Assembly: GCA_907163345.1 (NCBI GenBank)
Contig: CAJQUN010000022.1
Location: forward strand, 3,844,001 to 3,908,000
Length of the DNA stretch: 64,000 nt
Direction of reading: 5' to 3'
From: Haberlea rhodopensis
Taxonomy: Eukaryota; Streptophyta; Magnoliopsida; Lamiales; Gesneriaceae
Shown here piece by piece: positions 1 through 12,110 of this stretch (position 1 is its first letter; each line of letters begins with the position of its first letter). The position numbers and the translations under genes were made by a program. A model generated the notes under the pieces. The model had not been told where the DNA came from. It saw nothing but the letters and a program-made list of their open reading frames with translations, and did not search any database.

Positions 1-1560
1 AGCTTGTTTAATGGTGGTTTAAGTCATATTGAGGTGATCTTGACATCCAACAACATGATGACTGCCATATGGAATTTCTTTCGAAGTTTAGAGATGCTTA
101 GGACCGACGAGGATAAAGTGGCTAACAGATCTATTTAACAATATTTGTAGAAATAACAAAATTCCAAATGAATGGAGAAAAAGTATTGTCTCAATCTATA
201 AGAACAAGTGTGACGTTCAAAGTTACTCCAACTATCGTGGTATAAAGCTCATATGTCACTCACTAGCTCTGGAAGAGGGTAACTGATTGTCGGTTAAGGA
301 TATAGATTAAGATCTCGAAGAAACAATTTGGTTCATGCCAGGGCAGTCAAAAACGAAAGTTATTCATTTACTTCGCTAACTAATAGAGCACTATCGTGAG
401 AGGAGTAAATATCTACACATAATTTTTATCGACTTGGAGAAGACATACAATAATGTGTCAAGTGAGATATTATGGTGGACTTTAATGAAGAAAAGACTCA
501 CATCAAGTATGTCAATATAATCAAATATATGTATGATAAAGTAACAGCCAATGTGAAAACGTGCAACGGGTGAGAGAAAAGTTCTCGATCACTATTGGAT
601 TGCACCAAGAATCTGTGTTGAGTCATTTCTTGTCCGCCTTAGTGATTGATGAGAACAAAAGGCAAACATACCAAATTAACTTGGACCGTGCTTTTGGGTG
701 ATGGTATTGTGTTAATCGACAAGACCATGGTAGAGGTTGGTATTAAATTAGAGTATTGTAGAGATATTTGGAATCAAATGGTTTAGATTAAGTAGGTCTA
801 GAACAGAATATATAGAGTGCAAATTTAATGGTCGTGTATCTCGGAATCTCGATATTGTAGCACTCGATGGCCAAGAGATATCGATGAGTAGCAAGTTTCA
901 ATACCTAAGTTTTGTTATCCAAAAGGATAGATAGATTGATAAATATGTTAACCACGGAATACAAGCGGCTGGTTGAAATATAGAAACATCATCGGAGTTC
1001 TATGCGATCGTAATATCCACTGAGATTAAAGGGGATTTTATAGAACGACCATCATACCTGCATTATTGTATATGATAGAATGCTAGGCACCCAAGAAAAA
1101 TCATGTCCAAAAGGTGTATGTGACTGTGATGTGTATGCTCTGTTGGATTTGTGGTAAGTGGTCAGACCAGAAGAGATTAAATAAGGAACAAAGACATCGG
1201 AGCTGAAGTAGGTGTTCTTATATAGAAGAGATGATTCAAGAAAGTCTCATATGCTGGTTTGGTCACATACGATGTAGGCACAACAATATACATGTGCATC
1301 GAGTGTAGTCCATTGATTTTGACCCTTTCACGAGAGCAGTGGACGAGCGAAGAAGATATGACTCGAAGTTATATACAAAGATTTGGAGTCCATATGAATC
1401 AACGAAGATATTCTGACCGAAAAAAACTCTTGAAGAAGACCTAAGTATGTGCGCGACACGACTTGATTCCTTCTATGGTTCCTGTAATATAGCCTAATAC
1501 ATTGGGTATAAGACTTAATAATAGTAAATGTTGTACTATAATAATTTTTTCGGTCACAAC
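1..1560 (+). pseudogene. LINE (RTE-like) reverse transcriptase relic
   Basis: Plus-strand translation across several frames gives recognisable pieces of a plant non-LTR reverse transcriptase. They occur in family order: a region around 130-270 ending in a YRGIKL-like motif, a 'MPGQS' stretch near 335, 'IFIDLEKTYN' near 422-452 (the usual motif is FIDLEKAYD), and the C-terminal part up to about 1440, with a 'WFGHIRCR'-like motif near 1256. Many stops and frameshifts interrupt it. The 5' part lies outside the window. The 3' end near 1500-1560 resembles the 'LGYK' tail seen in this LINE group. RTE-clade placement rests on remembered motif resemblance; the identification as LINE RT is firmer. It is inactive. 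Confidence 0.75.
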
Positions 1561-2100
1561 TTCGCATCGTTGAATAAAAGTCACATATTAGTTATGTAAT
1601 TGAACACCATAAAATCAAGGGATGAATAAGTATATTCAATGAGATTATTTTCTAATATATTGAATAATGTTTATATAAACTGTCTTTCTCTTGGTAAAAT
1701 GTCGATTAATTTGTTGTGGATTATATGAAATTGAAATTTTAAAAGTATAAATATGCAAACTCATTATCAATTGAACATATTTAATTTGAAAAAAATAACT
1801 TTTTTTGGCATTGAAATTCAAAGATGCTTAAATAATGTTCCCATCTTTTACCATCTTTATTTCACGAGAGCACATCTTACATGTTAAAAGCAAGTTACAA
1901 TGGTATTATTTTCGGCAAATTGGACTTAAATACCTAAAAATAAGTTTAACTTAGATATTAGTCGCAATGTCAGAATAAGTTTGTTTCAACTACCTAATGT
2001 CTAACTTTTTATTTATTTTAACTCCACAATCCCATCAAATTACTATAATACCCTTCATTACTTGTTAAAACCAAGAATACCCATGTTTTCAAAATGGAAC
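1561..2100. other. AT-rich intergenic DNA
   Basis: No coding sequence, RNA gene or terminal repeat is recognisable. It is A/T-rich with short homopolymer runs. Confidence 0.5.
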
Positions 2101-3464
2101 ATCTTTATTTCTCTCTCCTCTCACAAAAGAGGGGAGAAAAACTTCTTCTCAGCAAATTGATCATTTGGAATCGATACATCAATCTCTTCGATTTTCTTTC
2201 TAATTCTTTTGATTTCTTCTTCCCCGGGATTTAACTTTCTTCAGAATACGATATGCGAAGAAGGTGAATAGAGAAAAAAGAGAGATGTAGATATACGCTG
2301 AGCTGTTGATGCTGAGATTGTGTTTTGAACATTGTTGAACCCAAGGATTTTATTCCTTGTTTGGTCTATGTTTATGCTGATTGATTGTGTTTTGAACATT
2401 GTTAAACTTTAGTTAGATTGAGACACAAACACCTCATTGCAATTTTGATTTCCCTGCTACTGTTATAAGAAATCATTGTCGCAACCTAAACACTTACGAT
2501 TATAATTTTAAAATCCTACTTTCTTGAGTTTGAAATCTTATTGATTATGGTCCGGGATTCCTGATGTCTTGAGTTCAAAATCTCTATGTTATGGTTCACG
2601 TTTCTTGCTGACTTTTGTTCAAGATTCTTGCTGCTTTCTTCTAAAAACCTTATTGCATTTGCTTAGAATTTTCTTCTGCTTTTTGGCTCGATTTCTTGTT
2701 GTTTATGATTATATACAACTGCTAATTTGGGTTCGAAATTGTTATTTTTTTTTGTTCAAATTAGCGTTCGTTTGGATCGAATACTGCTACCATCCTGGAA
2801 ACTTGCTGGAATAATTGTCAAACTTGTGACTTCTATGGATTTCTGGAAATGATATGTTCATTTTCTGAAAATATGGTTCACGTGAAAGTTTTAGCTTGAT
2901 GGGTTATTTTTGGCAATTGATTGATGGGAATTTCTATCAAAGATTTCTATGTTGAATATTGAATGCTTGGATTTGAAAAATGGAGTTTTCCTTGAAAATG
3001 GAGTTTTTATTACCTAATTCAATTATTTTTTGTTGTGAAGATTTTTGAGTCAATCTTGAAGGTGAGATGATGTTGTTGGATTTGGCTTTTGGATTTGCAA
3101 AATGTCTCGTTTACTGTATCCTGCATCCTGATGACCACTCGTTCCTCCAATATACCATGGAAATGGCTGGGAGTGAGGTTATGCAAATTCCCAAGAGTTA
3201 CTCTCTCATATGTCTTAATTTATGAGCATTTATTAACTAAAAAGTTGTATATGATCCAATAATTGTATGTTGGAAATAGAAAGTGCATATTGGGGAACCT
3301 GTGATTAAAGAAATCCAAGATGCGTGCAAACTATTTTAGTCATTTTATTATCAAACAGATGTGTGCATACTGCCTCTTTGGTTTTGGGTTGGCAGCTGTT
3401 GGAATGAGTCCAATGATTCCTTCTCAGTTCTTCACTGCTTTAGATAGTGATATCAAACAGGTCG
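2101..3464. other. unassigned CT/T-rich stretch, no gene supported
   Basis: The first part (about 2110-2240) is pyrimidine-rich and looks like a plant 5' leader; T-rich sequence follows. The short open frames (for example 2569-2814) are phenylalanine/leucine-rich products of that T-richness and resemble no family I know. The segment could be a relic of a gene or of a retroelement untranslated region. I find no splice-consistent coding frame. Confidence 0.3.
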
Positions 3465-4200
3465 TGCGGCATGGCCCGCAACAGAGACCCATCATTATTT
3501 TTTCCAGGCCCGGCACGACCCATAGGCCAGTGACCTATGGGTCGTGCCTCGGGCCATTTTTTTAATTTTTAATTTTTTTGTTTAATTTTAATGATTTAAA
3601 TATAATAATAGTATAATAAAATATAGATTGGCACAATATACTTGCAAAATATTGACTACGAATTGAAAAACTACAAATTAGATTGAACAAAACAAAATAA
3701 AAAATTACAAAAGAGTTTAAAAAAATATTCTAGTATTACCAAATATTTGTTAGGATGAGTATTGGCTTTGTTGCTTGTGCTTGTATTGGCAAACGTAAGA
3801 CAAACTTCTTTCTTCTTGTGAACAAATTGAGAGTATATCGTTTCAAGTATATAGAGCTTAGAGATTGAGAGGATAAAATGTTTCCTCAACACACACCTAT
3901 ATATAACAACCAAAAAAAAATTAACAAAAAAAAAGGTCGTTGAACGGCTACTTTTTTTACCGTTGGGCCTTTGGCGATCAATCTCCAAGCACGCTTATAA
4001 CATACTGCCACTCGGTGATCGATCGTCAATAATGTGGCGATCGATCGCCAAGCACGTCTGTAACCTACTACAATTCGGCGATCGATCGTGCCGTGCATGT
4101 GCCAGCCCACGGGCCGGCACCCCTTGGTCCGGCACGACACTGTAGCAAAATGGGTCGTGCCGTGCTACTCCGTGTCGTACCATGCTCGTGCCGTGCCCCT
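3465..4200. mobile_element. hAT-like non-autonomous element with CGTGCC-rich ends
   Basis: Both ends are rich in short GGCACGR/CGTGCC motifs in opposite orientations (3465-3560 and 4090-4196), around an AT-rich middle. This clustered subterminal motif arrangement is typical of plant hAT elements lacking transposase. Inside the right half, 3970-4090 carries three copies of a motif containing the palindrome CGATCGATCG, two of them followed by AAGCACG-like sequence. I could not define an 8-bp target duplication, so the ends are approximate and the family is inferred. Confidence 0.5.
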
Positions 4201-4205
4201 TTGAA

Positions 4206-6461
4206 TCTATCACGTCTTTCCCCTCCGATCGCCGCCCCTCTCGCCTCCGTGGGTCGCCAGAAAATGGGCATGCAGATGCGGTTACTGTTCACGAAACAAC
4301 AAGGGGTAAATTTGAGTCCGATTTTCCAGTTTTAATTTGAATTTGTTTCAGTTTTCAATTGTTTGGATGATTTAGTATATCCCCTGGAATTTTGATGGAG
4401 TTTAATTGAATTTGGTCGATGCATGTTGGGTTTGACAGATTGGTTTTCGATATGTTACGATGAAAAATGTGTAAATCCCGTTCTTGATCAAATTTAACCC
4501 ATTTAAATCATGTTTTAGCTTGATAAATTAAACTTGGGAGAATTGCATGTTATTTGAGTGCTTTGTAAGCGAGTTAGATAATTTTCTTGGTGAGGAAATG
4601 GATCGATTCTCACGATGTTCTGTTAAGAAGAATGTTCAAATATGGTGTTGAAGAAATGATATAGAATTGTCAGTGCATGAAGCTAAATGGCTCTTGTTGT
4701 TCATTCTGTTTCTAAATCCAAAAAGTTGACGACATAAGTTTAGAATATTTCGGTTTTGGTGTGGTATTTGAGTTGAAAAATATGTTGTTAAAATGAATTG
4801 AATTAGGATACTGAAACGAAATGAAATCTTACTGAACTGAATAAAAAATATGATGATGTTTATGCTTGAAAATATGCTGCATGTTTGGGAATCTGCTGCT
4901 ATAAGGTGTATATGAGAGTATAATGTGTGTAGGTGCATGTTTTCAATACTTGAGTAAATGTGGGGTTAGTTGATGATCTGAGAGCTGGCCTAACATCCTT
5001 GCTGTAATAGTTAAGTTCAAACTAAGTTTAGTTTCCAGTTTAGTCAATTATGACCTTATGGTTTTGAGTTCTAGCTAAATAGGTCATTTGTTGAAATTGT
5101 TATCAATTTGGAAAGCATGAGAATTGTGAATCAATAAATGAAATAAAATGTGTTATTAGGATTTTAACAATGATTAGATATCCTAATAACTCTAGAACTG
5201 AGGAAGTGGTAAGAATGAGCACGAGAATCAGAATACTTATATCCTACATATTTTAAATCTGATTAGTCGCCTCATATGTATGTTGAGGTAACTTTAGTGA
5301 TAAAGAAGTAATGAAATGGTGTTTTATGAATTTGTATTTAGATTAATACATGGCATTGGAGTTCCACGAACTATGATGACGATATTCAACTTCTAGATCA
5401 ATGAAAATTAGGTATGTTGCGATCGGTAAAATACGACAGGTATCTGTATTATTTGAAATATGAACTGCTGAACTTACGTGAATTACGTGAAACAACTTGC
5501 CTGTGTGATTTTAATTGAATTATGAGCATTCATAGCATTCATAATTGGCATATCGATGTATGAAAATAAATGTTTTATTAACACACATCATTTTGATAAA
5601 TATACATCGATATATAACATACACATGGGCATATCATATTGATCTATCTACTTCCTTGATATCCATGATGATGACTGAGTTGACTTACTCTGAGTGTCGG
5701 GGATGACGGGCACAAAGATGACATGCATTTTAGGTAGCGATTGTAGTCACGCGCGTTGCTACCGGACCTAGACACGAGGGATGACGAGCACAGCACAGGA
5801 TGATTCTCCTAGCGCAAAGTGTGTGTGATGTCACCCTCTGCTCGAGCTTGATATTGATTGATGATACCTTTCTTTGGACTCCGATTTGGTATCTTGAGAT
5901 TCGATCCATTGTACATTTCATGCATTGCATTACATTGCACCGCATTACATCATTTATCACATTTTATAGATGCATGTTGTATTTACTTGATAGTGTCATA
6001 TTGGGCTTTGGCTCACCCCCAAGGGGGTTGTTGTTGTTTTTGTGTGTGGACAATGGCAGGTATTACAGGTAACCAGGATCCCAAAGAGGGAATCCTCGAT
6101 GGAAGTCTTACCTGGGGTTGTTTTCTTTTGTCCCAGTCGTATGATAGTTAAATATACCAGGGTGTGTCCTAGATAGTATAACTATGTAAAGTAAAATTCA
6201 GTTGAGTCTTGAATAACGGTGTTTAGTCGGTGTTCTTTTATTGCTGAGAGTATTATGTGTTTAACTTGTTGCACCGGGATATAATTATTGTGTTTTTATT
6301 TTTTTTTTGGTATGTCCCTCGTGCGGGGAGGTCATGCCGAAATTTTTAGAGCCACTTGTTGACAGATATAGAATTTAAAAGAAAAAAAAATTCTTCCGCT
6401 GTTTATAAATAAATAATCATTGTGTGATAATTAAACACTTGATTATGAACGGGTCCTCACA
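4206..6461 (-). mobile_element. LTR-like block (probable gypsy LTR), right terminus at 6461
   Basis: Read on the minus strand, the right edge begins TGTGAGGACCCG, a start shared by many long plant gypsy LTRs. It directly abuts a copia pol fragment at 6462, so the junction is a real insertion edge. The interior has no coding potential and includes LTR-like segments: short G/C-rich repeated 'GATGACGGGCAC/GATGACGAGCAC' motifs near 5700-5790 and GC-rich leader-like sequence near 4210-4300. The left edge is unresolved. GATAC follows the right edge (6462-6466) and also precedes a TG at 4812. However, the flank left of 4807 does not continue the copia reading frame, so that pairing is weak. Confidence 0.5.
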
Positions 6462-7508
6462 GATACAATATCATGTAGTAGACTTCCTGGAATCTAGACT
6501 AGAGGTCCAATCGGCATCTGAGAAAGCCTTCAAAAATAACGGAGACGTTGATGAAAAGAATAAGCCATGGCTAGGAACTCCTTTGAGATATCGGAGTATG
6601 TGATGCATAGCTTGAAGATGAGAAGTTTTGGGCTGAGCTACAAATTGGCTCAGATGATGGACATCATATGTAATGTCTGTGCGAGATATGCTAAGATATA
6701 AAAGTCGTCCAATGAAATTTTGATATTGTGTAATATCAGTCAAAATATCAACATCTGAAGCACTAAGATGAGACTTTTGATCCATTGATGTGTTTACTGG
6801 TTTGCAGGATAGGTAGCATGTATCCTCCAAAAGTTGCAAAAACATAGTGTCGTTGAGATAAAACAAGACCCAAGGCAGACTGAGCAATTTCAAGTCCAAG
6901 AAAAACTTCCAGTTTCACAAGTCTTTGAGTCAAAACTGCTTGTGGATGACTGTCTTGAGAGAATCAATTTCGCTTCAAGAAGGACAAGTGATTATAATAT
7001 CATCCACATAGACGAGCAAAGAAATGAAAGAAGAACCAGAGCCACGAACAAATAAAGAATAATCTGACTTGGACTGCTGGAAACCAAGGTGTAGAAGACA
7101 CAAATAAAACTTTGAAAACCATTGTCGAGTCGCCTGTTTAATACCATAAATCGGTTTATTTAACCGACAAACAAGCTTTCCAGATTGTGTTGAAGACTCC
7201 CCCTATTTAAGATACCCCAATGGGAGATACATATACACCTCTTCAAACAAATCACCATGGAGGAAAGCATTATTCACATCAAGCTGAACAAGATGCCAAT
7301 GTTGAGCAGCCGCAAGAGCAAGCATCGACTTCACTGTCACCATTTTTGCAACAGGGGAGTATGTTTCAACAAAATCAACTCCCTCTTGCTGGATGTATCC
7401 TTTGGCAACGAGGCGTGCCTTGTAACGTTCAATGGATCCAGTAGAGTTGTATTTTGTTCTATAAAACCGACGACAACAATGGGTGTTTATCCGGAGGTAA
7501 AAGAACAA
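6462..7508 (-). pseudogene. copia RT/RNase H fragment
   Basis: Frames at 7203-7508 contain 'RYKARLVAKGYIQQEG' and 'LDVNNAFLHGDL', conserved blocks of copia reverse transcriptase. The frame at 6471-6899 contains 'YLSISRTDI' and 'SDADWTSS..SRKSTT', the RT thumb and the RNase H start. The YxDD region in between is broken by frameshifts. In the conserved motif after 'SRKSTT' a stop replaces the expected glycine, and the domain then ends abruptly at the insertion edge 6461/6462. Not functional. Confidence 0.88.
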
Positions 7509-7596
7509 GACTCCAGGTGTTGTTCAATTCCATGGCAGCCAACTCCTCCTTCATGGCAGTGTGCCATTCGGGAAAATGTACAGCCTCACGGTAGAA

Positions 7597-8649
7597 TTAT
7601 GGTTCAGAATGAGCAGAAACACTCAAGGTTAGATGCTTGAAGGAAGTGTTGAGATGATCATAACAATGAAATTTGGAAAAGGGATATAAGACCTTCGAAG
7701 GAGATGAAGTGGAATTGACATTGGCATGTAATAGATTGCAATGAAAATCAGGAAGATATGAAGGAGGTCTGGAAACACGAATAAACTTTCGAACAGACTG
7801 GTCAGAAGGAGTGGGATTAGAAACATATGTATGAGACTCAGAAATATCATGGAAAGGAACTGAAACAACATCTGATTGAGGATAAGGTAACACAAAATCA
7901 GGGAACGTATCAAGATGTGTATAAGGACATATTTCATAGTAAAAAGGGAACATTTTCTCATGAAAGACAACATCCATGGAAGTAAAAATTTGTCTGGAAT
8001 GAATATCATACAATTTGTATGATTTCATCCCAACAAGGTAGCCAAGAAAGACACGAGATCGAGCACGAGGTTCGAACTTGGTTCAAGATGAAGAAATGGT
8101 GGATGCAAAAGCAAGACAACCAAAGACACGGAAAAATCAGTATCAACTTGTTGCTTGTAGAGACAAGTGTATGGACACTGATTTTTGAGTAAAATGGGGG
8201 GAGTTCAATTATGAGAAAAGTTGTTGAGAGGACACATTCAGGCTAGAAGGTAAGGGGAACTCGAGATTGAAAATATAATGCACGAGCAACATTTAAAAGA
8301 TGTTGATGTTTGCGTTCCACGGCAGAGTTTTGTTGCGGACATTCAACACAAGAAAATTGATTACTAACACCATGAGTATGAAAAATTCAGTGAATCGTAA
8401 TTCCTTGGCATTATCTGAGCGAAAACATTTAATATGTGCCTTAAATTGAGTGTGAATATAAGCAAAGAAATGATGTATTATTTGAACATCGGATTTCTGA
8501 GTGAGAAGATACACACAAGTAAAGTTTGTGCAATCATCAATAGTAAGAAAATAACAACGACCCAAAAATGAAGAGGTATTAAAAGATCCCCAAGTGTCAC
8601 AGTGTATCAAGTCAAAAGAATTATTAGCTAAATTGTTATGTGAAAGCAA
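7597..8649 (-). pseudogene. copia integrase fragment
   Basis: The frame at 8293-8649 reads 'DLIHCDTWGSFNTSS', 'YFLTIDDCTNFTCVYLL' and 'RSDNAKEL'. These match the copia integrase core, with both catalytic Asp residues and the post-core D-N motif. The frame at 7597-8028 reads 'KSYKLYDIHSRQIF' and 'DVVFHEKMFPF', the integrase C-terminal GKxxY/dbd-like region. The link between them is shifted. The N-terminal HHCC zinc domain would lie beyond 8650, where the first hAT insertion sits. Confidence 0.85.
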
Positions 8650-8734
8650 AAGGAAGTTTCCTTTGCTTTGCTAAGGGGCATCAAGTCAAAAATCACCACA
8701 ATGTGTTACATGTTTCAAAGAAATGAGCCAATGA

Positions 8735-9142
8735 TAGGGGTGGTTACCGGTTCGAACCGGTCCGGTCCGGACCGGAACCGGCCGATTCTGGGCCCGTTAT
8801 GGGCGGAACCGGTCTGATCCGGTAAGGAACCGGATCGGATCCGGTTCCGCTTCCACCGGTTCCGGGTTGGACCGGTTCCAACCCGGAACCGGATTTTTCT
8901 TTTTCTTTTTCTTTTTTTTTAAAAAAAAAAGGAAAAAAGGAAAGGATTTATCGATTTTTTTTTTTAAATGGATCCGGTTTCGGATCAATCCGGAATCGGA
9001 TCCGTTTGGTCCGGAACCGGTAAGATACCGGATCCGGAACGGTAGAACCGATCCGGTCCGGTATCAAACCGGTTCCGGACCGGTTAGTCCGGTTCCGGTT
9101 TCGGACCGGGTCCGGATCGACCCGGTCCGATAAGCACCCCTA
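8735..9142. mobile_element. non-autonomous hAT element (408 bp), TSD GCCAATGA
   Basis: Terminal inverted repeats: left TAGGGGTGGTTACCGG, right end inverting to TAGGGGTGCTTATCGG. A perfect 8-bp duplication GCCAATGA flanks it at 8727-8734 and 9143-9150. The interior is saturated with CCGGTTCC/GGAACCGG subterminal motifs around short T and A runs and has no transposase. Ends and motifs match the autonomous element 28 bp away, which could supply transposase in trans. Confidence 0.95.
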
Positions 9143-9339
9143 GCCAATGATCAGAGAGATGACCTAGTCTTAGGGCTGCTTACCGGTTGGAACCGGTCCG
9201 GTCCGGTCCGGAATCGGCCGGTTCCGGCCCCGTTATGGGCGGAACCGGTCCGGTAAGGAACCGGATCGAACCGGTTCCGGTTCCAACCGGTTCCGGTTTG
9301 ATTCGGAGGTTTATCGGATTTTCGCTTTTTTTTTTTTTT

Positions 9340-9452
9340 TAATGAGGCGTAACTACGCCCCATTCAGGCGTAGCTACGCCTAAGCTACGGCTTTTTTTTT
9401 TTAAGAGGCGTAACTACGCCTCCAAAGTGGCGTAGTTACGCCTCATTTAAAA
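9340..9452. repeat. repeated palindromes inside left end of hAT element
   Basis: Several copies of GGCGTAACTACGCC or close variants occur, each nearly self-complementary and in both orientations, separated by T runs. They could form hairpins or bind a protein. They lie between the transposase stop and the left terminal repeat. Confidence 0.7.
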
Positions 9453-9621
9453 AAAAAAAAAAAAAATCTAAATAAAGTGGTAATTTTTAAAGGGTTTAGA
9501 AATTTAACAATTTTTATGGGTTATTTAAACATGTCTATGTGTTTAAATACTTCTAGCATACAAATAATTGTAAAGACATGACAATTGAAAATCTAAATAA
9601 AAAAATATTACAATTTAGTAC

Positions 9622-11844
9622 TTAGCAGTCTTCATAATTGATAAGTATTGTTTTGGCTATCTCTTCTTCTTGCTCGTCATAATGATTTACGAATTCGTCA
9701 ACCGTCCCATCTCTTCTATTTTTGCATTCTGCTTCAAACCAATCTTTAAGTAACGTGAGCATGCATAACGAATCAGCTGATAGACTACTTCTGTAGTCTC
9801 CAATAATACGGCCGCATGTTGAGAATGCCGATTCAGAAGCGACGCTTGAAGCTTGTACAGCATACACGTCTCTAGCCATTTTGGCTAAGATAGGGAATTG
9901 TGCTGCATTGGACTTCCACCATTGTAAGACGTCGAAGTTGTCTTCGGTTAGAAATTGATAATTCAGATAAATTTGCAACTCAGTCGACGTGCTAGTAGAA
10001 GGTCCTTTTCCCTTAAGTTTTTTCCTGCCCAGCAGTCTAAGCAAATTGATGCCCTCACCTTTAGATTGAGCTTGGGGTTGTTCTTCAACAGGCCTTTGTT
10101 GCGATGATTCACTTGCCTGTTGATTATAATACAATTGAAACATATTTTGGAGAGATTGCATTGTAGACGTCTTTTGATCGTCAACAACCTTCCCCAAAAA
10201 TTTAGCATAATATTCAAAAAATATCTCAAATGAAGTTAAACATTGACTAGGATCTAGCAATGTTGCGATGCAGTGCACGGGTGGGATTTGTTCCCAATAC
10301 TTTATAAATTTAGTTTCCATTGCACTAACAAAAGCATGCAAGTCATAGTCATCTCTAAATTCTATAAATTTATCAAACATGTTAAATACTAAAGGAAGAA
10401 AATAAACTGAAGTTGGATAAGTAACACCAGAGAAACGTTCCGTCGCTTCTTTGAAAGTACCTAACAATGATACACAATTTTCAACAAATTCCCAATCCTC
10501 ATCAGTCAAATAAATACTTTCATCGCTATCAGGCATTTGATATGAATTATAAAATGGAGTTAAAATATCTTTGTAAGGTAACATAGCATGCAACAAATTG
10601 TACAACGAATTCCACCTAGTTTCTATTGGTGATGGAAAAAGAAGATGCTTTAAACCATTAGATAAACATAATTGTTTCCAATCACGCTTAACAAGGCTCG
10701 TGCGTAACCATTTAGCGCAGTATTTCATTTTGTCAATACATGCTGAGTGATTGTCCTCATAACCAACTTTAACAGCCAAATTAATCACATGACATGCACA
10801 TCTAACATGAAAAAAAATACCATCAAACATTGGTTTAAGATAGGTCTTTAAATCACGCATCGCAGCATTGTTATTCGCAGCATTGTCTAATGTGATTGAA
10901 AATACCTTATCCTGAATTCCATAATGTCTACAAGTGTTGAATACATATTTAGCAATTACATAACCAGTATGTGCACAATCTAACTCATCTAAAGACAAAA
11001 TCCTTTTTTGCATACACCAATTATCATCAATCCAATGACAAGTGACAACAAGATATGAATCAGAATTTACATTTGTCCAAATATCAGTTGTTAAACTAAC
11101 CCTACAAGGCAAACTAGAAAGATGTTGAAACAATGTATTTCTATATTCAACAAATACATCCGTACAATTTCTTTTTAGTGTGTGCCTGGATATATGTTTA
11201 AACATGGGTTGTATAGACGAAGCAAATTCAATAAAACCAGCACGTTCAGCTTGTATAAAAGGTAGTTCACATCTGATCACATATCTAACAAGTGACCTAC
11301 GATTAATTTCAGCAGTTAAAATAAAATTCGTGCCAGTAAGAACATTAATTTGTGCTTGTGTTGCTTCTCGACTTAATGGTTGTAATGTTGTCTCATCAAA
11401 ATTATGTTTTTTTACTAAGTGTTTTTTAAATGTTCCGGTGCCTCCACTGGAACCACCGGCTTTATATGAATACTGGATCTTACATAATTTACATATTGCA
11501 ACAGATTCATTAGTACCTTCTTTTTGACCGAGTTCAAAGTGATCCCATATCTTACTTCTTTTTGCACGAGTAGGTAGTCTACTTGCTGTTGTAGTGGTTC
11601 CGGATGACTCCACATGTTGTCTTTCTTGGGGTTGGGCAGCAACAGGTTCGGCAGGTTGTTGGGGTTGTTGTGGTTCGACATTCATAGAAGAACCACCAAC
11701 ATCGAGGTCAGCAAAAAAATCATAACTTTCATTTAACTCAGGAATTGGCACAGGCAAATTCATTGCAGAAGATGAACTCAGTGATAGACGACCCGGAACG
11801 AGACCCCGGCTACGACCAGCACCACTGCTAGATGAAGATGCCAT
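9622..11844 (-). CDS. hAT transposase with BED zinc finger (740 aa)
   Basis: Catalyses cut-and-paste movement of the surrounding element by binding its subterminal motifs. A low-complexity Ser/Pro/Gln-rich N-terminus (about 1-95) precedes a BED-type zinc finger at about residues 97-150 ('AICKLCKIQY' then 'KKHLVKKH', a C2H2 arrangement). The catalytic core follows, with 'TTDIWT' and 'TLDNAANNNAA' carrying the two Asp positions and 'PIETRWNSLY' the Glu/Trp block. The C-terminal hAT dimerisation domain (about 640-715) contains 'VASESAFSTCGRI' and 'SLSADSLCMLTLLKDW'. Length is normal for plant RICESLEEPER/Ac-like proteins. The start at 11844 is the first ATG of the frame and lies about 515 bp inside the right end, leaving room for a promoter. 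There are no stops or shifts. It might be domesticated, but the intact TIRs argue for an ordinary transposon. Confidence 0.95.
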   Translation of the reverse strand: MASSSSSGAGRSRGLVPGRLSLSSSSAMNLPVPIPELNESYDFFADLDVGGSSMNVEPQQPQQPAEPVAAQPQERQHVESSGTTTTASRLPTRAKRSKIWDHFELGQKEGTNESVAICKLCKIQYSYKAGGSSGGTGTFKKHLVKKHNFDETTLQPLSREATQAQINVLTGTNFILTAEINRRSLVRYVIRCELPFIQAERAGFIEFASSIQPMFKHISRHTLKRNCTDVFVEYRNTLFQHLSSLPCRVSLTTDIWTNVNSDSYLVVTCHWIDDNWCMQKRILSLDELDCAHTGYVIAKYVFNTCRHYGIQDKVFSITLDNAANNNAAMRDLKTYLKPMFDGIFFHVRCACHVINLAVKVGYEDNHSACIDKMKYCAKWLRTSLVKRDWKQLCLSNGLKHLLFPSPIETRWNSLYNLLHAMLPYKDILTPFYNSYQMPDSDESIYLTDEDWEFVENCVSLLGTFKEATERFSGVTYPTSVYFLPLVFNMFDKFIEFRDDYDLHAFVSAMETKFIKYWEQIPPVHCIATLLDPSQCLTSFEIFFEYYAKFLGKVVDDQKTSTMQSLQNMFQLYYNQQASESSQQRPVEEQPQAQSKGEGINLLRLLGRKKLKGKGPSTSTSTELQIYLNYQFLTEDNFDVLQWWKSNAAQFPILAKMARDVYAVQASSVASESAFSTCGRIIGDYRSSLSADSLCMLTLLKDWFEAECKNRRDGTVDEFVNHYDEQEEEIAKTILINYEDC

Positions 11845-12006
11845 TATGATATAAGACTATAAGTAAATTGTAAATAGCACAATTGAGAGAAAAATATGAG
11901 AGTGAAGTAATTATCGTTACAAGAATTATTATGAAACAATACACAACACAACATCCCCTATTTATAGTTTTTTTTTTAAAAAAAAAAAATTTTTTAAAAA
12001 AAATTA

Positions 12007-12110
12007 AAACGTTGGCAACGGCTAAGAGCCGTTGCCAACGTTAACAATAACGTTAACATTGTTAACGTTGAAGGCAACGTTAACAAATGTTAACGTTGCC
12101 TTCAACAATT
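12007..12110. repeat. palindromic GTTGCCAACG/GTTAACGTT block inside right end of hAT element
   Basis: Perfect or near-perfect inverted sequences (an AACGTTGGCAACGGCT arm with its complement, then repeated GTTAACGTT cores and a GAAGGCAACG/CGTTGCCTTC pair) lie between the transposase start and the right subterminal repeats. The strand could fold into two or more stable hairpins. The sequence differs from the palindromes at the other end. Confidence 0.7.

Noticed and set aside
2569..2814. 81-codon Phe/Leu-rich frame
   Set aside because: Composition follows T-rich DNA; no splice context or recognisable domain.
4807..6466. Solo LTR 4812-6461 with TSD GATAC
   Set aside because: GATAC does recur, but the left flank does not continue the copia frame that the right flank belongs to, so the pairing is probably chance.
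8797..9363. Short frames in the CCGGTTCC-rich blocks
   Set aside because: Products of subterminal motif repeats of two hAT elements.
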